Below, piece by piece: positions 30,474 to 42,472 of a stretch of DNA of 64,000 nt (its first letter is position 1; the number at the start of each line of letters is the position of its first letter). Source of the stretch: Dipteris shenzhenensis (lineage: Eukaryota > Polypodiophyta > Polypodiopsida > Gleicheniales). The notes under the pieces are model-generated. The model saw only the letters and a list, made by a program, of their open reading frames with translations, made no database searches and was not told the origin of the DNA. The position numbers and the translations under genes are program-made. The stretch lies in assembly GCA_047967505.1 (NCBI GenBank), contig CM106540.1, one strand, 5' to 3'.

Positions 30474-32340
30474 TTTTCTACAGCTCTGATTTTCTCTGTG
30501 AGAATGTTCTTTCCATCACCATACGTGAGTTCTTTTTGTCTTATTTTCCATCGCATCTATTCCCAGATATGATTATCTCTTGCTAGAGTTTGTAGTACCT
30601 CAAGATTCTGTCGCCAAGCTCAAAGCGCCAATCATCGAATGCTCGATCATAGACATAGATCCGTGTTAAGTCAAAAAGCTCCTCTCTAATGCTATCCAAT
30701 TCATTGAACTGGATTCGCGTCAGTAGTATATGACAGAAGCAGCACGATTTTGACACAACAAACTTCTTTCAGGCTTTCAGCACATTCTGGTGATATCCTT
30801 TATTCCAGCATCTCATCAAGCGACTCGGACATCTACTTCTAGCACAAATCGTCGAAGTTCTCCATCAGCACTATAGTTTGATGCAAAGCGGGTTTCCGGT
30901 GACCTCCAGTGCACTACCATTATTTTCGACACAGTTTCGTCAAAGTCAAAAATTTTGGAGTCCATCATAAGGCCAACCACCAATACATGTCATCAAGCAC
31001 TGGCTCTTGAAAACGTCATCAAGGCTAGTCACCAGTACACATAATCAAGGCCGACCACCTATACACGTCATCATTTACCATGGCTAATGTACTTTCGGCT
31101 TTTGTGCTATAGCAATATAGAAATACTCCATCCAAAGGGAAGGTCTGTATTCATTTTTGTTTATGCTCCAAAATTGTTTATGCCAGATAAACATGGAGCT
31201 AGCACAGTATCTCCACACTTTGTCACACCACAATCAGCTGCCACAGTGCCCAGCTGTCATCTTGATGCCCATTGCCCTTGCAAAAGACTCGCCTTTAGCT
31301 GCTCTACCACTAAACCACAGTATTGTCACAAATATAACTAACCACGACATCAAGAGGCCGTGGAAAGTGTGATGTACTAGCTATAGCAGTGAAGAACTGC
31401 CAACAACAGAAGTCTAAGAAAAGCCCTCTTACAGGGATACGAGGCAGTTAGTTTGTGACTTTGATGTTTATCTTGGCAAGCATATAGAAAGTTCCTTTCA
31501 GAGCGGGTCCCCAATTGTACCCCATTTCATGACTATGCTTTCAAATGCAATGCATGTACACAGCTTATGTGATTTCTTTAATCACTGCTTAATTTCAAAT
31601 AAAAGGGACCCAGACATCGCCCCCAAAAAACTGAGGTCTCTGCCTATGAAAAAGGGGCAACAGCTCACCTCTCTTGATCACCTTGGCAGGCCCCCAGCCC
31701 GCAAGAACAGGGCGTATCAACAGCCAGAAATTTTCTACTACAGCCCATAGACATGTGCTCCTCATGCAGCATCATTAAACTTGAGAACTTGGACCAGATG
31801 CCATGCCAAACTCTCTTTCCTTTCACGTTTTAGGTTTTCAATTTAACTCTTGAAGCAGTCCAAGTTTTGCAATCACAGCACCACAGGTTGCATGCCTGTT
31901 CGAATGTTCAACTTGGATGGCTGGTGGAGATGAGCTGATCGCAAGCACCTTTTAGTTATATTATGCTTATAAATATTTCACACTTTAGGGAAATTGTGCT
32001 CAAATAAAAGGCTTGATGATCTCTGAAGTCCACAGTGGTATACGGTGGGACTGCTTGACATGGAATCATGCTGCAGTTATACCATGCCATCATCTAAGCT
32101 TCATGTTTATCGGGTCATCACATGGAGATAATCCAGATATTAGAGCCAACATTTGAAAAGCCTAGATTGCATTAGGTAGCACTAAGATATTGTTAAATCT
32201 GGACATATAGTTTTGCTGCTGCATCAAGTTCCCATGTCTGCTTTCTGCCTCATACCTTTCTCAAATCATATTGAAAAATACACGATGCATACATAAAAGC
32301 ATGTCAAATGCTCAAAAAGTCAAATCAAAAAGGGAAACAA
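30474..32340. other. no recognised gene; contains a short tandem repeat
   Basis: Mixed AT-rich sequence. About 30,960-31,080 holds three degenerate units with a CACC-x-GTACAC-x-TCATCAAGGC theme. The part next to PTPA (31,400-32,340) could hold its remaining 3' exon or UTR, but I could not identify one with confidence. Confidence 0.45.
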
Positions 32341-32361
32341 GAGCAGTAATAGAAAACCTAC

Positions 32362-33479
32362 CAGCGGATTAGTGACCCGAACAGAAAATGTTGCATGATG
32401 GGAACCTTTTCGAGTACTTCGACCTTGTACATCTTTAACATGCCAGTATTTACCTTGTTCCATGAAGGTACTCCAGATATGTCATCTATCATGGGCGAAT
32501 GTTCTGCAAGATGGCCTTTTTTCACCTTCTTCACAAAATTAACACATCCTAGGTATAAATACTCTTTCGAAAAATTTTCCAGTATATCATCGTTGTGTAT
32601 AGACTTTGGTTTCATATACTTGTGATCAATGAGCTGAGCCGATCCAAATATGAAAGGTAAAAAATGATAATCATCAAGGCCCCAGACCCCGTGAGAACCA
32701 GCAGGTTCCAACCAGTATGTGATTTGCAGCTTTCTCATCAGTTCAAGATACCTTACAAAGACTCTGGAGACTAACGCTTGGTAATCGTCCTCGTTGACCA
32801 GGCCAAGCCTGGCTAGACAAAGCAACCAAGCTGCGAAATTCGCTTCGTGTCCAGTGCCATAATCAATTCTCATGGCATTCCCAAAACTATCAGCAAAGTA
32901 CGGAAAAACCTCGCTGACTGCCGACTCAAGGTCCGGCGGTAGAATTTTGAGCATCATGGAGGGGCCTTCTTCCTGCAAACGGCCTTGCCAATCGCGAAAT
33001 GCAGGGTTCCCATACCGAGCGGGCTGCTGCAGCGGGGGGATTTCGTCAACCCAAGCGCTCATGGACTCCAGGATGTGAACCGTGGTCCTGACGAGGAGGG
33101 ATTCGTGGCAGTATTCGGAGAGCTTGTGGCCCTTGATGGAATCGTTGAGGGCAGCGATGAAGCCAAGGAAGAGGCGGCCGGAGTCGGAGGAGTGGAATTT
33201 CTCAATGTCGGAAGGGCTACTGATACGTTTCTTGGGGATTTGGAAGGAGTGAGGGGGGGAGGAGATGGGGATGGGCAGGGGTTGGGGGATGGGAACGAGG
33301 GAGGCATGGGAGGAAGAAGGAGGCAAAGGGGCAACAGCAGGGGCACGGAGGGGTCTGTAAGCGGTGGGGGGAGAGCTCCAAGAACCGGGGGAAGGGGGAG
33401 AAGGAGGGGGAGGCCAATCTTGGGAAGATGAGAGCTCCTCACGGCTACTGTCCTGCGAGCTTCGACATGGTTCTGCCAT
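32362..33479 (-). CDS. PTPA: PP2A phosphatase activator (PTPA), first long exon or whole gene
   Basis: Host gene. PTPA is a peptidyl-prolyl isomerase-type chaperone that remodels and activates the protein phosphatase 2A catalytic subunit in cytosol and nucleus. The ATG at 33,479 (MAEPCRSSQDSSREELSSSQ) is the first in frame; upstream extension uses GTG only. Residues 1-85 are a Pro/Ser-rich, probably disordered extension. The PTPA domain follows to the end: IEKFHSSDSGRLFLGFIAAL, WVDEIPPLQQPARYGNPAFR, FADSFGNAMRIDYGTGHEAN, YWLEPAGSHGVWGLDDYHFL, HNDDILENFSKEYLYLGCVN, VPSWNKVNTGMLKMYKVEVL and HFLFGSLIRW. Nearly the full domain is in one uninterrupted frame. If unspliced it ends at a TAG (32,358-32,360), giving 373 codons. 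The sequence CTG/GTAGGT there is also a good splice donor, placing the exon end at 32,362 with the final Trp codon split. The gene looks functional; no second exon was identified. Confidence 0.92.
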
Positions 33480-33760
33480 AGCCAAAAACCTTCGAGCTTC
33501 TTTCAAGCTTTCTGCTGCACAAACAGCGTGTGCAGACGTTACTTGTATGGAGAGAGAGACCACACACACACACACACGTGTTTGTCCCTTTATAACTAAA
33601 CAAGATTAGTTATAAAGATTCAACCAGGTTCAATTGACCTGCCCTATAGTTTTGTTCTCGGGACAAAATGTTCTGTCAGGTACGGAACACTAGTGGGGGT
33701 TTTGTTGCCGGAAATGTCTCACATGCATGCACAAGCGTGAGGCGGATTGGGCGACATGTG
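33480..33760 (-). promoter_or_regulatory. probable PTPA 5' UTR and promoter region
   Basis: Contains a (CA)n run (33,561-33,577) about 90 bp upstream of the start codon. No clear TATA box at standard spacing was identified. The promoter role is inferred from position. Confidence 0.35.
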
Positions 33761-34049
33761 GAACGGTGTACGTGCGAGTTATCCCGCAAAAGGGAACTCA
33801 AAAAATAAAGCCCCCAAAAATAATTTTCACTTTGGTTGGAGTCCTTCACTAAGACCTGCAAACGGCAGGCCAAAAAGTTTGGGTGTCTTGAGTTCCATCC
33901 CGAGGATGGACTTCTCACGCCCTGCCTTGTGGTCTGACGTTAAAAAATTCTTCAACGCTGCCTATCAGCGTGGGCAGCGTGCGATTTTCCTTCATAGTTG
34001 TCCGTGTGCATGGTGTGGGTGCACTCTATTGAAAACAAAGGCTCGTCTC

Positions 34050-34080
<31 letters not shown>

Positions 34081-35117
34081 CACACACGCACACGCACGCA
34101 CACACATACACATGTGTTCACAGTAGCGACAGTTGTGCATCTGCCATTGTCGCATCCGGGGAAGGAAAGACATTTGTTGCTCATCAGCGTATGCCACGAG
34201 CAATGTTCCTTTTGTAGTTTGAAAATAAAGACATTTGTAGTTTGGGCGCTCATCCACCTGAGTAGCTGTCAACATTCGAGGAAGAAAACTTTGTAGTTGG
34301 TTGTGTGTGTGGTGGGTGTGTTCTATTAATAACAACAGTTTGGGCACTCGTCCACTGGAGCAACTGCTGTCAACATGCAAAGATCAAACTTGATGCTTGT
34401 TAGCATTGGCCACAAGGAGTGTGCTCCTCATAGTTGGTCATGTGTGTGTATGTGGGTGTGACTTCATGTAAATTCTCTCAAATATATAACTTTGCCTAGT
34501 CACAATGAATTTTAGAGCACCATGAGTGCACACCCGTGGCTTTCTAATGACCACGCGGGTCATCCTTAAGATTAAGGGTAGCATGGCATGGTTGCATTCA
34601 CAAGAGTTGCTCATAACTATGCAATGTACTATACCACCTACACTACAATGCAACTTGACTTGTAGCTCACCCATTGCCGTGCATTTACTGGGTGCAGTCC
34701 CTCCTGTTGAGTGGTACTTTGCACATTGCCTTTGTAAGAATTCGCTTGTTTAGTTCGTTGAAAGACTCCCCTTATTGAATTTGTGTGGCCCTAGTGTGAC
34801 AACATACCATCATAATTGAGGATGAAGCTAGTCACAGTGTCTTTTGAAAGGGGGTTGTTAATAATATGGTAGAGCAGCATGATAGGACATACAGACCAAA
34901 TAGACCTCCAGCGTGGAAGGTGATGCATAAATGGTTGCCGCTTATGGTCATATGAAGAAGTGGTCTAATGTCAATCCTTTTTTATCAATTTTGTGGAAGG
35001 TGGTTTGAGGATACAATGCATCTGATCTAGCAGTTCCAAGAAGAGGTAGGTGGTGCAAAGTACAAAGATGTTAGGAAAATAGGTCTTATGCCTCACAGGT
35101 AGAACTACCTGAAGAGC
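33761..35117. other. intergenic; TG/CA repeats and a degenerate tandem repeat
   Basis: A (TG)n tract (34,053-34,079) is directly followed by a CA-rich tract (34,080-34,112), making a self-complementary block. Three related segments (33,990, 34,282 and 34,420) share a TAGTTGGTCGTGTGTG-like core and a GGGTG segment, two of them followed by TCTATT. No protein-coding evidence. Confidence 0.55.
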
Positions 35118-36778
35118 ACCTGTCTTGAGCTACCTACATGTTAGTGAGATTTGGAAAAATCCTAGGAGCTAAGCCAGGAACTGGAAGATATTGCCTCCAA
35201 CAACTTAATATCGAGCCAAGGGACCACTCTATGTCAGCCTCATCTGGAATCTCAATCCTGATCTCATACTCTATACATGGTCCTTTACAAGATGATAGTT
35301 CAAGTTTGGAAGACTCGATGAGCTTCGGCACCAAGATGGGGGAGAACCCAAATCCTGGAGCCACTATGGCTCCTAACTCTAGCTTGATTAGGCCCCAATC
35401 CCCCACACCCTTGACCAGAGCCTCACGACTGAGGGAGTTATTCTCTAATTTTATGGACGGTTCGTCTTGTCTCCTTCGCCAGGCAAACTAGAATATCTAA
35501 AGAGGAGCAAGGTCCTCCACTAACTTCTACATCAGATAATGCTCAAAGTAAACCCATGCCTGCCTCAACCATGGATCGTACAGGACCTCATGTTCAATTC
35601 TACGAGGGTGAACCATCCTTTACCAGAACCTCTGAGCCCTCAGTACTAAGATTTTGGCCACCGAGTCCTGAAGGGCAGGGAAATGAGCATATGGGCTTTG
35701 GGGAAAATACCCTTCCACATGCGATGGCCCCTCGTCCCAATCTATACTAGCTTGGTAGGACCCCCAAAGGGCACTCCTTTTCCTACAGTTGCACCATGGC
35801 GACCAGTGCCCAATGTAGCAACACCTAAGGCCTAGGCCTATGCTGGTATGGCCAATACACTCAAGCCCGCCATGCGCGCCGGCTCTATTTAGGCCACCCA
35901 ATTATGGTACCATGCTAGCCCCTCACGCACCTCCGCTTGCACGACAGATGGTACTGACAGATGACGTAGTGCAAGCACTAGGAAGGGGGGCCGCATCGCA
36001 AGTTGTTATGGGGAGAGATACTAATGCTTCAAGAAGCCATCTAGTCACCATCTCCAAGCTCATAACGAAATTCTTAGAAGAGGGAGATCCAGTGTCGCAT
36101 GTCGAGAGGTTTGAGCAGATTTGTGAGACCTTCGGGGACATAGGTGACTTGGACAAAGCTAATGCATTTGGGCTGAGCCTAAATGGTAAGGGAAGACAAT
36201 TGTATAAGGCTCCGACCACAAAAGAGAAAATCAACTGGGAGATGCTTAGAAAAGCATTCATAGTGGGATTCACCCCCACTAGTCCCAAATGGAGCCCTAT
36301 TAACCAATTGTATGAGGTCAAGCAGAAGGAGCATGAGACCCTACAGGAATATATCGTAGAGATTAAATGCTTGAATTCCCACTGTGAGCCCCATGAAAGG
36401 ATGAGAGGTGAATGCTTATTACCATGCTTTCTCATTGGGTTAAGGGATGCGAAGCTGCATGATCATCTGTTTACCACCGTGAACCCCACATCGTTCCAGT
36501 TGTGCAACAAGACCACTGTACTCTTGGATGATGATGTGAAGGAAGAAGTCCCTTGTAGCTTCGTCTGATGTGGCTCATACCCACAAGACTATTAGTACAC
36601 GAGAGGCCAAGGAGAGAGTCCAATTCCTAAGGAAGGAAGCACAGATGATGTGGCCACCGATCTTTTTGAACCGAGTGGCCCAACAACTCAAGGGAGGATT
36701 AGCAAGAGAAGGCCCCAACAATCCTCACCTATTCCCAAGGAGAGCTAATGTGTGGTGTGGACTATGCACAGGCAACCA
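35118..36778 (+). pseudogene. Ty3 gag (element A), left part
   Basis: The best open part (35,840-36,568) contains a Ty3 Gag domain: LITKFLEEGDPVSHVERFEQ, ALSLNGKGRQLY-like, MLRKAFIVGFTPTSP, INQLYEVKQKEHETLQEYIV and LPCFLIGLRDAKLHDHL. A second frame (36,570 on) leads into a zinc knuckle beginning WCGLCTGNH. The knuckle is cut by a Copia insertion at 36,779 and completed at 42,375. The sequence before 35,840 is a stop-containing N-terminal region. No LTR was assigned. Confidence 0.75.
36774..36778. other. target site duplication, left (second Copia)
   Basis: AACCA, repeated exactly at 42,375-42,379. Confidence 0.9.
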
Positions 36779-37489
36779 TGTGAGAAAATAATACAACATC
36801 TGTGCTCAACAGATGACAGGATCTCGTACGCAAGAGAGAAAACAAGATAGTATGGAGAATCAAAAATTTGATTAATGTAGAACTAATACAATAGATGGCA
36901 CTGCCTCCCAACCGTGCGCTCCTATGAAAGAAGCTTTGATGGCATGCTGGAAACAGTAGAAGACAGAGGCTGGATGCTAAGGAATCAGGGTTGCTGTAGC
37001 CAGTGATGAAATGGGCTTCACGGGCTTGCTCTTATATAGCCACCAGTCGTAGTCAGTTAGGCTCAATTGGGTGACCGACCCAGTCCGCCCAAAACGAAAT
37101 AGGCCACCGACCATACGATAGAACCAGTGCGCAAAACAGAGCAACTAACCTACGATCTCCGTTCAGCCCAAAGCCATCCGAGATCATCTGAGGCTCCAAA
37201 CGGGCCCCGCAACCCGAGAGTGGATTGTCCCGAGAAATGCTCCGTCTACCCTCAATGCGGTCAGTCAAGGGATGCCTTCCCGCACTTGCATGTAGCCTAG
37301 TTGGTGGTGTGCCACCTCTATCTGAAGCCGTCCAGCCATCAGGCCACACATGGCCCCCATCTGGTGTCCAAACCAGGACCTACCGGATAACCGAGCTACT
37401 CAAATGCCTTCTCCTCATATGGGGGGCTTACAAGTAGAGTTAGCTGGTTCTCGCGTAGTTACACGAGAGTGGAGCATTGATATCTAACA
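36779..37489 (-). repeat. 3' LTR of the second Copia
   Basis: 711 bp, from TGTTAGATATCAATG to TTCTCACA on the minus strand. It lacks a 24-bp stretch present in the other copy near 41,958-41,985. Confidence 0.9.
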
Positions 37490-37501
37490 CCCCCCCTCAA
37501 T
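37490..37501 (-). other. polypurine tract of the second Copia
   Basis: Minus-strand TTGAGGGGGGGG directly before the 3' LTR. Confidence 0.7.
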
Positions 37502-37519
37502 GTCCACCTGCAAGTGAAC

Positions 37520-39342
37520 TTACTTTTTCGGCCCAATGCCAAGTCGATGAAGATGCCTCTCCAGCAAGTCTCTTCCAAGAGCCTTCATGAAGATGTTCGC
37601 AGCATTTTCTGTAGTCGGATAGTATACCAAGTCGACCTCTCCATCCATGATGAGCTCACGTACAAAGTGATATTGAATCTCAATGTGTTTTGTGTGAGCG
37701 TGGAACACTAGGTTCTTTGCAATCGCCATGCAACTCTGATTGTCACATGATAACTACGTAGGCTTGTTCTGCACTGCACCCATGTCCCCCAAAATCCTCC
37801 TCAACCACACTGCCTCGCAAGAAGCAAAGCATGCAAATTTGTACTCGGCCTCGGTAGAAGAAAGAGCAACTGTGGGTTGCTTCTTGCTGACCCATGACAC
37901 AACTCTAGATCCAAGTGAGAAACAATAACCTGTCACTGATCTCCTGCTATCCATGTCTCCTGCCCAATCCGAGTCATAGAATCCGGTCAAGATGTTGCCC
38001 TTGGTATAGGTGATGCGATAATCAAGTGTGCCTTTGATGTATTTCAGCACCCGCATCCCTACCCTCCAATGGTTCTCCCGGGGCTTATTGGAAAATCTGC
38101 TTAGTACACCAGTCGCAAAACTGATGTCCGACCGTGTGTTGCACAGGTAAATCAAGCTGCCCACAAGCCTTCTGTACTTCACTTCGTCCACCAGTGGTGA
38201 TGAATCCTCGTTTGAGAGCTTCGCGTCAACCTCCATAGGGATACTAACTGTCTTGCACTCAGCCATGCCAAATGCCTTCAGTATCTCTCCAGCATACTTC
38301 AGCTGTGAAATGAAGATCTGTTTCGGCTCCTGCCAAACTTCAATCCCCAAACAGAAATGCATCAGTCCGAGATCTGTCATTTCAAACTCTCTTCCTAGCA
38401 AATGCTTCGTCTGCGAGATCTTCTCTTCATGGTTCCCTGTTATGACAAGGTCATCCACATAAAGGACCAGGATCATACACCTGCCTCCTTCTCTGAAGAT
38501 ATACAAATTTGCATCAGATGGGCTCCGCCTGAACCCGTTTTGCAAAAAGTAGGCATCAATTCGCTGGTACCACGCTCGTGAAAAAGAAGTGAAGTGCTTG
38601 GGCATTTCAAACTTTTAAAGCTATGGTTGAAAAAGAAACAGGCCTGCAAATAAAATGCCTATTTCAGCCCGTAAAGTGCCTTCTTCAGTTTGTAGACTTT
38701 ACCTTCTGAACCGGGGATCTCAAAACCTGGTGGTTGTTCCACGTATACCTCCTCCTTGAGATCTCCATTCAGAAAGGCAGATTTCACATACATTTGAAAC
38801 ACGGGCCAACTTCCCTGGGCAGCTAAAGCCAAAACACTGCGAATTGTGGTTAGTCGAGCTGTGGGAGCAAAAGTATCTCGATAATCAAAACCATGTATTT
38901 GTGCAAATCCTTTTGCCACGAGCTGAGCCTTGTACTTATCCAACGTGCAGTTGGACTTGTACTTGGTCTTGTACACCCACTTGGTTTTGATTACCTTGCG
39001 TTTTGGTGGTCGATCCACAAGGTCCCAAGTGTTGTTCTTCATTATGGAGCCATACTCCCACTGCATAGCCTCCATCCACCTATCATCGCCCTGTGCCTCT
39101 TCAAGACACTTGGGTTCATCAGCTTGGATCACTTCTGTCATCAAAGCATAGTTGACCAAGTGTTCCTGCGCCCTTCTTTGCTCCTCTAATCTCTTGGACC
39201 GGCGGTGTTCGGATGGTTCCTCCTCAATGGGTGGAGGTTCTCTACTGTCCAAAAGCTGCTTTACCCACTTCGGGAATGGCCGTTGCCGTTGTGGTTCTAC
39301 AGGCTCTTCTTCATCTTCTTTGTCTTGAATCCTCCCAAGCAC
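37520..39342 (-). pseudogene. second Copia: RT and RNase H, broken
   Basis: RT begins at about 39,342 on the minus strand (WMEAMQWEYGSIMKNNTWDL; KTKWVYKTKYKSNCTLDKYK). RT motif A reads FQMYVKSAFLNGDL where Asp is normal in place of Tyr. After YGLK a short non-matching insertion with a stop (38,603-38,658) intervenes. The frame resumes with LVLYVDDLVITGN (YVDD kept), then GFYDSDWAGDMDSRRS and LSSTEAEYKFACFASCEAVW. The end is in another frame (HAHTKHIEIQYHFVRELI). The protein cannot be made intact. Confidence 0.88.
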
Positions 39343-39492
39343 CGTTGGGGGAGTTCGGTCTGCTGTTGGTGGCGGTACTGGATGGATATCCTAGTCCTGG
39401 TTGTCTGGGAAGGAAGCATCCTCCTCCAATTGATGCGGCTGTTCTGAGAAGACCACATCGCGACTTACAATTACCTTCTTGGTAACAGGGTT

Positions 39493-40302
39493 TTAGAGAC
39501 GGTAACCCTTCGCCTCTTCACTGTAGCCCAAGAAAATACACTTCCGGCTCTTCGGTTCCCATTTGGTCCTGCTAGCATCAAGGACATGCACAAAACAGTC
39601 ACATCCAAAAACTCTGAAATGTGCAGCTGAAGGTTTCTTACTAGAAAAGGCTTCCAGTGGAGTCATCCCGTTCACAGCCTTCGTGTAGCTATGATTTAGG
39701 ATGTAAACTGTAGTGTTACATGCTTCAGCCCAGAAAGTCTTTGGCAAATCTTTCCCTTTCATCATACTCTGGCCCATTTCGCAGATGATGTGCATCTTGC
39801 GTTCTGCTACTCCATTTTCTTGTGATGTATGTGGCGGAGGTTTCTGCCTCTTGATTCCGTGACTTTTGCAGTAACTTTCGAATTAAGTTGATGTGAACTC
39901 TCCACCTCTGTCTGATCTCAACTTCTTCACCTTCCTCCCCGTTTCTTTCTCGACCATTACATGCCATTCCTTGAACCTACTAAAAGCCTCGTCTTTAGTC
40001 TTCAGGAAGTATATCCATATCCTTCTACTATAGTCGTCGATCAATGTCATGAAGTAGTAGGAACCACCCAAAGCTTCCGTCTCCATCTTTGCCGTGTGAA
40101 CGAGCTCTAGAGGAGCCTTTGCCCTGTTGACCTCTTTAGGAAAGGGATGCCGATGCTGCTTGCCCATCATGCAAGCTTCACATACATCGAGCAGATTTGA
40201 AATTTTTGGTAGGTCTACAAACATTCCACTTTTATGCATCTCCTTCAAAGAACTAAGGTTTAGATGACCAAACCTCTCATGCCACAGCTTAGTGTTCTTC
40301 AC
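39493..40302 (-). pseudogene. second Copia: integrase, broken
   Basis: GAG-pre-integrase (LWHERFGHLNLSSLKEMHKS with the later C-x2-C pair CEACMMGK), then an integrase core start LELVHTAKMET where D is usual in HTD, and LRSDRGGEF. A frameshift follows, then QENGVAERK-like sequence and AEACNTTVYILNHSYTKAVN to the end. Confidence 0.85.
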
Positions 40303-40499
40303 ATCCGCTTGAGCACTGAAAGCTTAAAGTTCGTAAATGTTGTTGCGCCGTGTACCTTTACCAACGACCTTCCCTTGAAGATCCAGAATCTATGCACCAT
40401 TCTTATCGAATTGAACTTTGAGGTCCCGATCCGTGATCGCGGAAACAGACAACAAGTTCCTCTTGATATCTGGCACATAAAGAACATTGGACAACTGTT

Positions 40500-41569
40500 T
40501 TACAACTCCATCTGACTTGAGAGCAATCGTACCCTTTCCTTTTCTAGACATTTTGCATCATTGCCGATTGCTACCAGGATGTCATTCCCTACCGGCTGTA
40601 GAGAGGTATACCAATCCTTCCGACTGGTCATGTGGCGCGATGCACCACTGTTAATGATCCGCGGTTCATCCGCATGTACATGAACTGCCTCTGTGCAAAT
40701 CTCCTCAATTGCGATGAACAGCTCTATTGGTGCTGCCTGCGCGCTGTTGTTGGACTCTTTCTTTACTCCGTTCTTCTCATTTGCAATCTTCTTTCGGCAC
40801 TCATTCTGCTTGTGCCCTGCCTTGTGCACTTGATCTTCTTCTTTCTCTTTTTATCATCAGAAGAAGATGGGTTACCAGAGTCCTTACCCTTACCTTTCTT
40901 TGATCCGGTCCAGAAAGCTAAATCTTCTCTAGTCCTCATCTTTTGACGCATCTCCTCCTCCAAAAGCATCGCGCTGAAATCCTCAAAGTTGAGGGGTGGA
41001 TTTCTGTTCTGCGTATTCAGCGCCGTAACAAGATCGTCGTACTTTGGTGGGAGAATCCATATGCACCTTCGTGCTAGATTCTCACTGGTGATGGTGATGC
41101 CAATCGCAGTCATCTGATCGCGTAGATTCTTCACCCTGGTAATGAACTTCTGTGCCGCTTCAGACTCAAACAACTTCTCGTTCGCGAGTTGAGTCTCCAG
41201 ATTCTGAATCTGCATCTGATTCGTGGTCTCGTACTGATTTTTCAAGACCGTCCATGCCTCCTCCGCTGTGGTGACATGTTGAATTAACGCCATGACGGAA
41301 TCACTAACACTGCAGACAATAGAACACATCGCATCTGCATTTCTTCTTGTCCACACAAGAATCTCATCTGCAGTTGGTACTATCTGTTGTCCTGCATTGG
41401 CTGGATCCGGTCTCGCAACCGGCCTCACATCCACCCCAGTAGCAGTGTCCCAAAGCTCGTATGCGCTTAGGATGGTCTTCATCTTGAACTTCCAGAGTGG
41501 ATAGTTAGAGCCGTCCAACTTTCCGCTTTCGCCGAACGGTGGGATTCGCAGTCTTGCGGGCTGGGCCAT
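40500..41569 (-). pseudogene. second Copia: Gag and protease, broken
   Basis: Gag from MAQPARLRIPPFGESGKLDG (41,569), with AEEAWTVLKNQYETTNQMQI, TALNTQNRNPPLNFEDFSAM and a basic tail. A frameshift precedes a zinc knuckle (CHKAGHKQNEC type, near 40,829). The protease motif is IINSGASRHMT, where the catalytic Asp of DSGAS has become Asn. Confidence 0.88.
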
Positions 41570-41627
41570 CTCTCACAATCTGCTTGCAAACAGAAACACA
41601 CTACCAAATCTTCTTGCTAGAGTCCAG

Positions 41628-41639
41628 GCTCTGATACCA
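41628..41639 (-). other. primer binding site of the second Copia
   Basis: Minus-strand TGGTATCAGAGC adjoining the 5' LTR directly. Confidence 0.9.
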
Positions 41640-42374
41640 TGTAAGAAAATAATACAACGTCTGTGCTCAACAGATAATAGGATCTCGTACGCAAGAGAGA
41701 AAACAAGATAGTATGGAGAATCAAAAATTTGATTACCGTAGAACTGATACAATAGATGGCGCTGCCTCCCAACCATGCTCTCCTGTGAAAGAAGCTTCGA
41801 TGGCATGCTGGAAACAGTAGAAGACGGAGGCTGGATGCTAAGGAATCAGGGTTGCTGTGGCCAGTGATGAAATGGGCTTCACGGGCTTGCTCTTATATAG
41901 CCACCAGTTGTAGTCAGTTAGGCTCAATTGGGTGACCGACCCAATCCGCTCAAAACTATCGACTGGGGGTTGGTCCCGAAATAGGCCACCAACCATATGA
42001 TAGAACCGATGCGCAAAATAGAGCAACTAATGTATGGTTATCGTTTGGCCCAGAGCCATCCGGGATCATCTGAGGCTCCAAACGGGCCCCGCAACCCGAG
42101 AGTGGGCTGCCCCGAGAAATGCTTCGTCTACCCTCAGTGCGGTCAGTCAAGGGATGCCTTCCCGCACTTGCATGTAGCCTAGTTGGCGGTGTGCCACCTC
42201 TATCTGAAGCCGTCCAACCATTAGGCCACACATGGCCCCCATCTGGTGTCCAAACCAAGACCTACCGGATAACCGAGCTACTCAAATGCCTTCTCCTCAT
42301 ATGGGGGGCTTACAAGTAGAGTTAGCTGGTTCCCCCATAGTTACACGACGAGAGTGGAGCATTGATATCTAACA
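41640..42374 (-). repeat. 5' LTR of the second Copia
   Basis: 735 bp matching 36,779-37,489 with scattered substitutions and small indels. Confidence 0.9.
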
Positions 42375-42472
42375 AACCATCCTATGAATGAGTGCTCACG
42401 CCTTAGGGCTAGGCCGACACTCTACTATGCCCACTTTGCCAGATGAGAAAGTCATGCACCTAGCAACACAAG
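42375..42472 (+). pseudogene. Ty3 gag (element A), right part
   Basis: Joining 36,778 to 42,380 (one AACCA copy removed) completes a zinc knuckle CGLCTGNHPMNEC (C-x2-C-x3-H-x4-C). The sequence then runs to the LTR start at 42,473, where element A is cut again. Confidence 0.75.

Larger units (their letters stand above)
36779..42374 (-). mobile_element. decayed Ty1/Copia element with both LTRs
   Basis: 5.6 kb on the minus strand with LTRs of 711 and 735 bp, an AACCA target duplication, a tRNA-Met primer site and a polypurine tract. LTRs differ at numerous sites, including a 24-bp indel, so it is much older than the Copia element at 24-30 kb. Gag-pol is split into at least seven open pieces. 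Confidence 0.93.

Noticed and set aside
31265-31325. tRNA-like A box on the minus strand (TGGTTTAGTGGTAGAGCAGC)
   Set aside because: No matching B box (GGTTCGAATCC-like) follows at the right distance and no cloverleaf forms. At most it is a tRNA-derived SINE scrap.
31529-31750. Candidate second PTPA exon on the minus strand
   Set aside because: Several AG acceptors can be joined in frame, but none gives recognisable PTPA sequence, so choosing one would be guesswork.
32985-33442. Long ORFs opposite and beside the PTPA start
   Set aside because: Gly/Arg- and Pro-rich shadows of the Pro/Ser-rich PTPA N-terminus.
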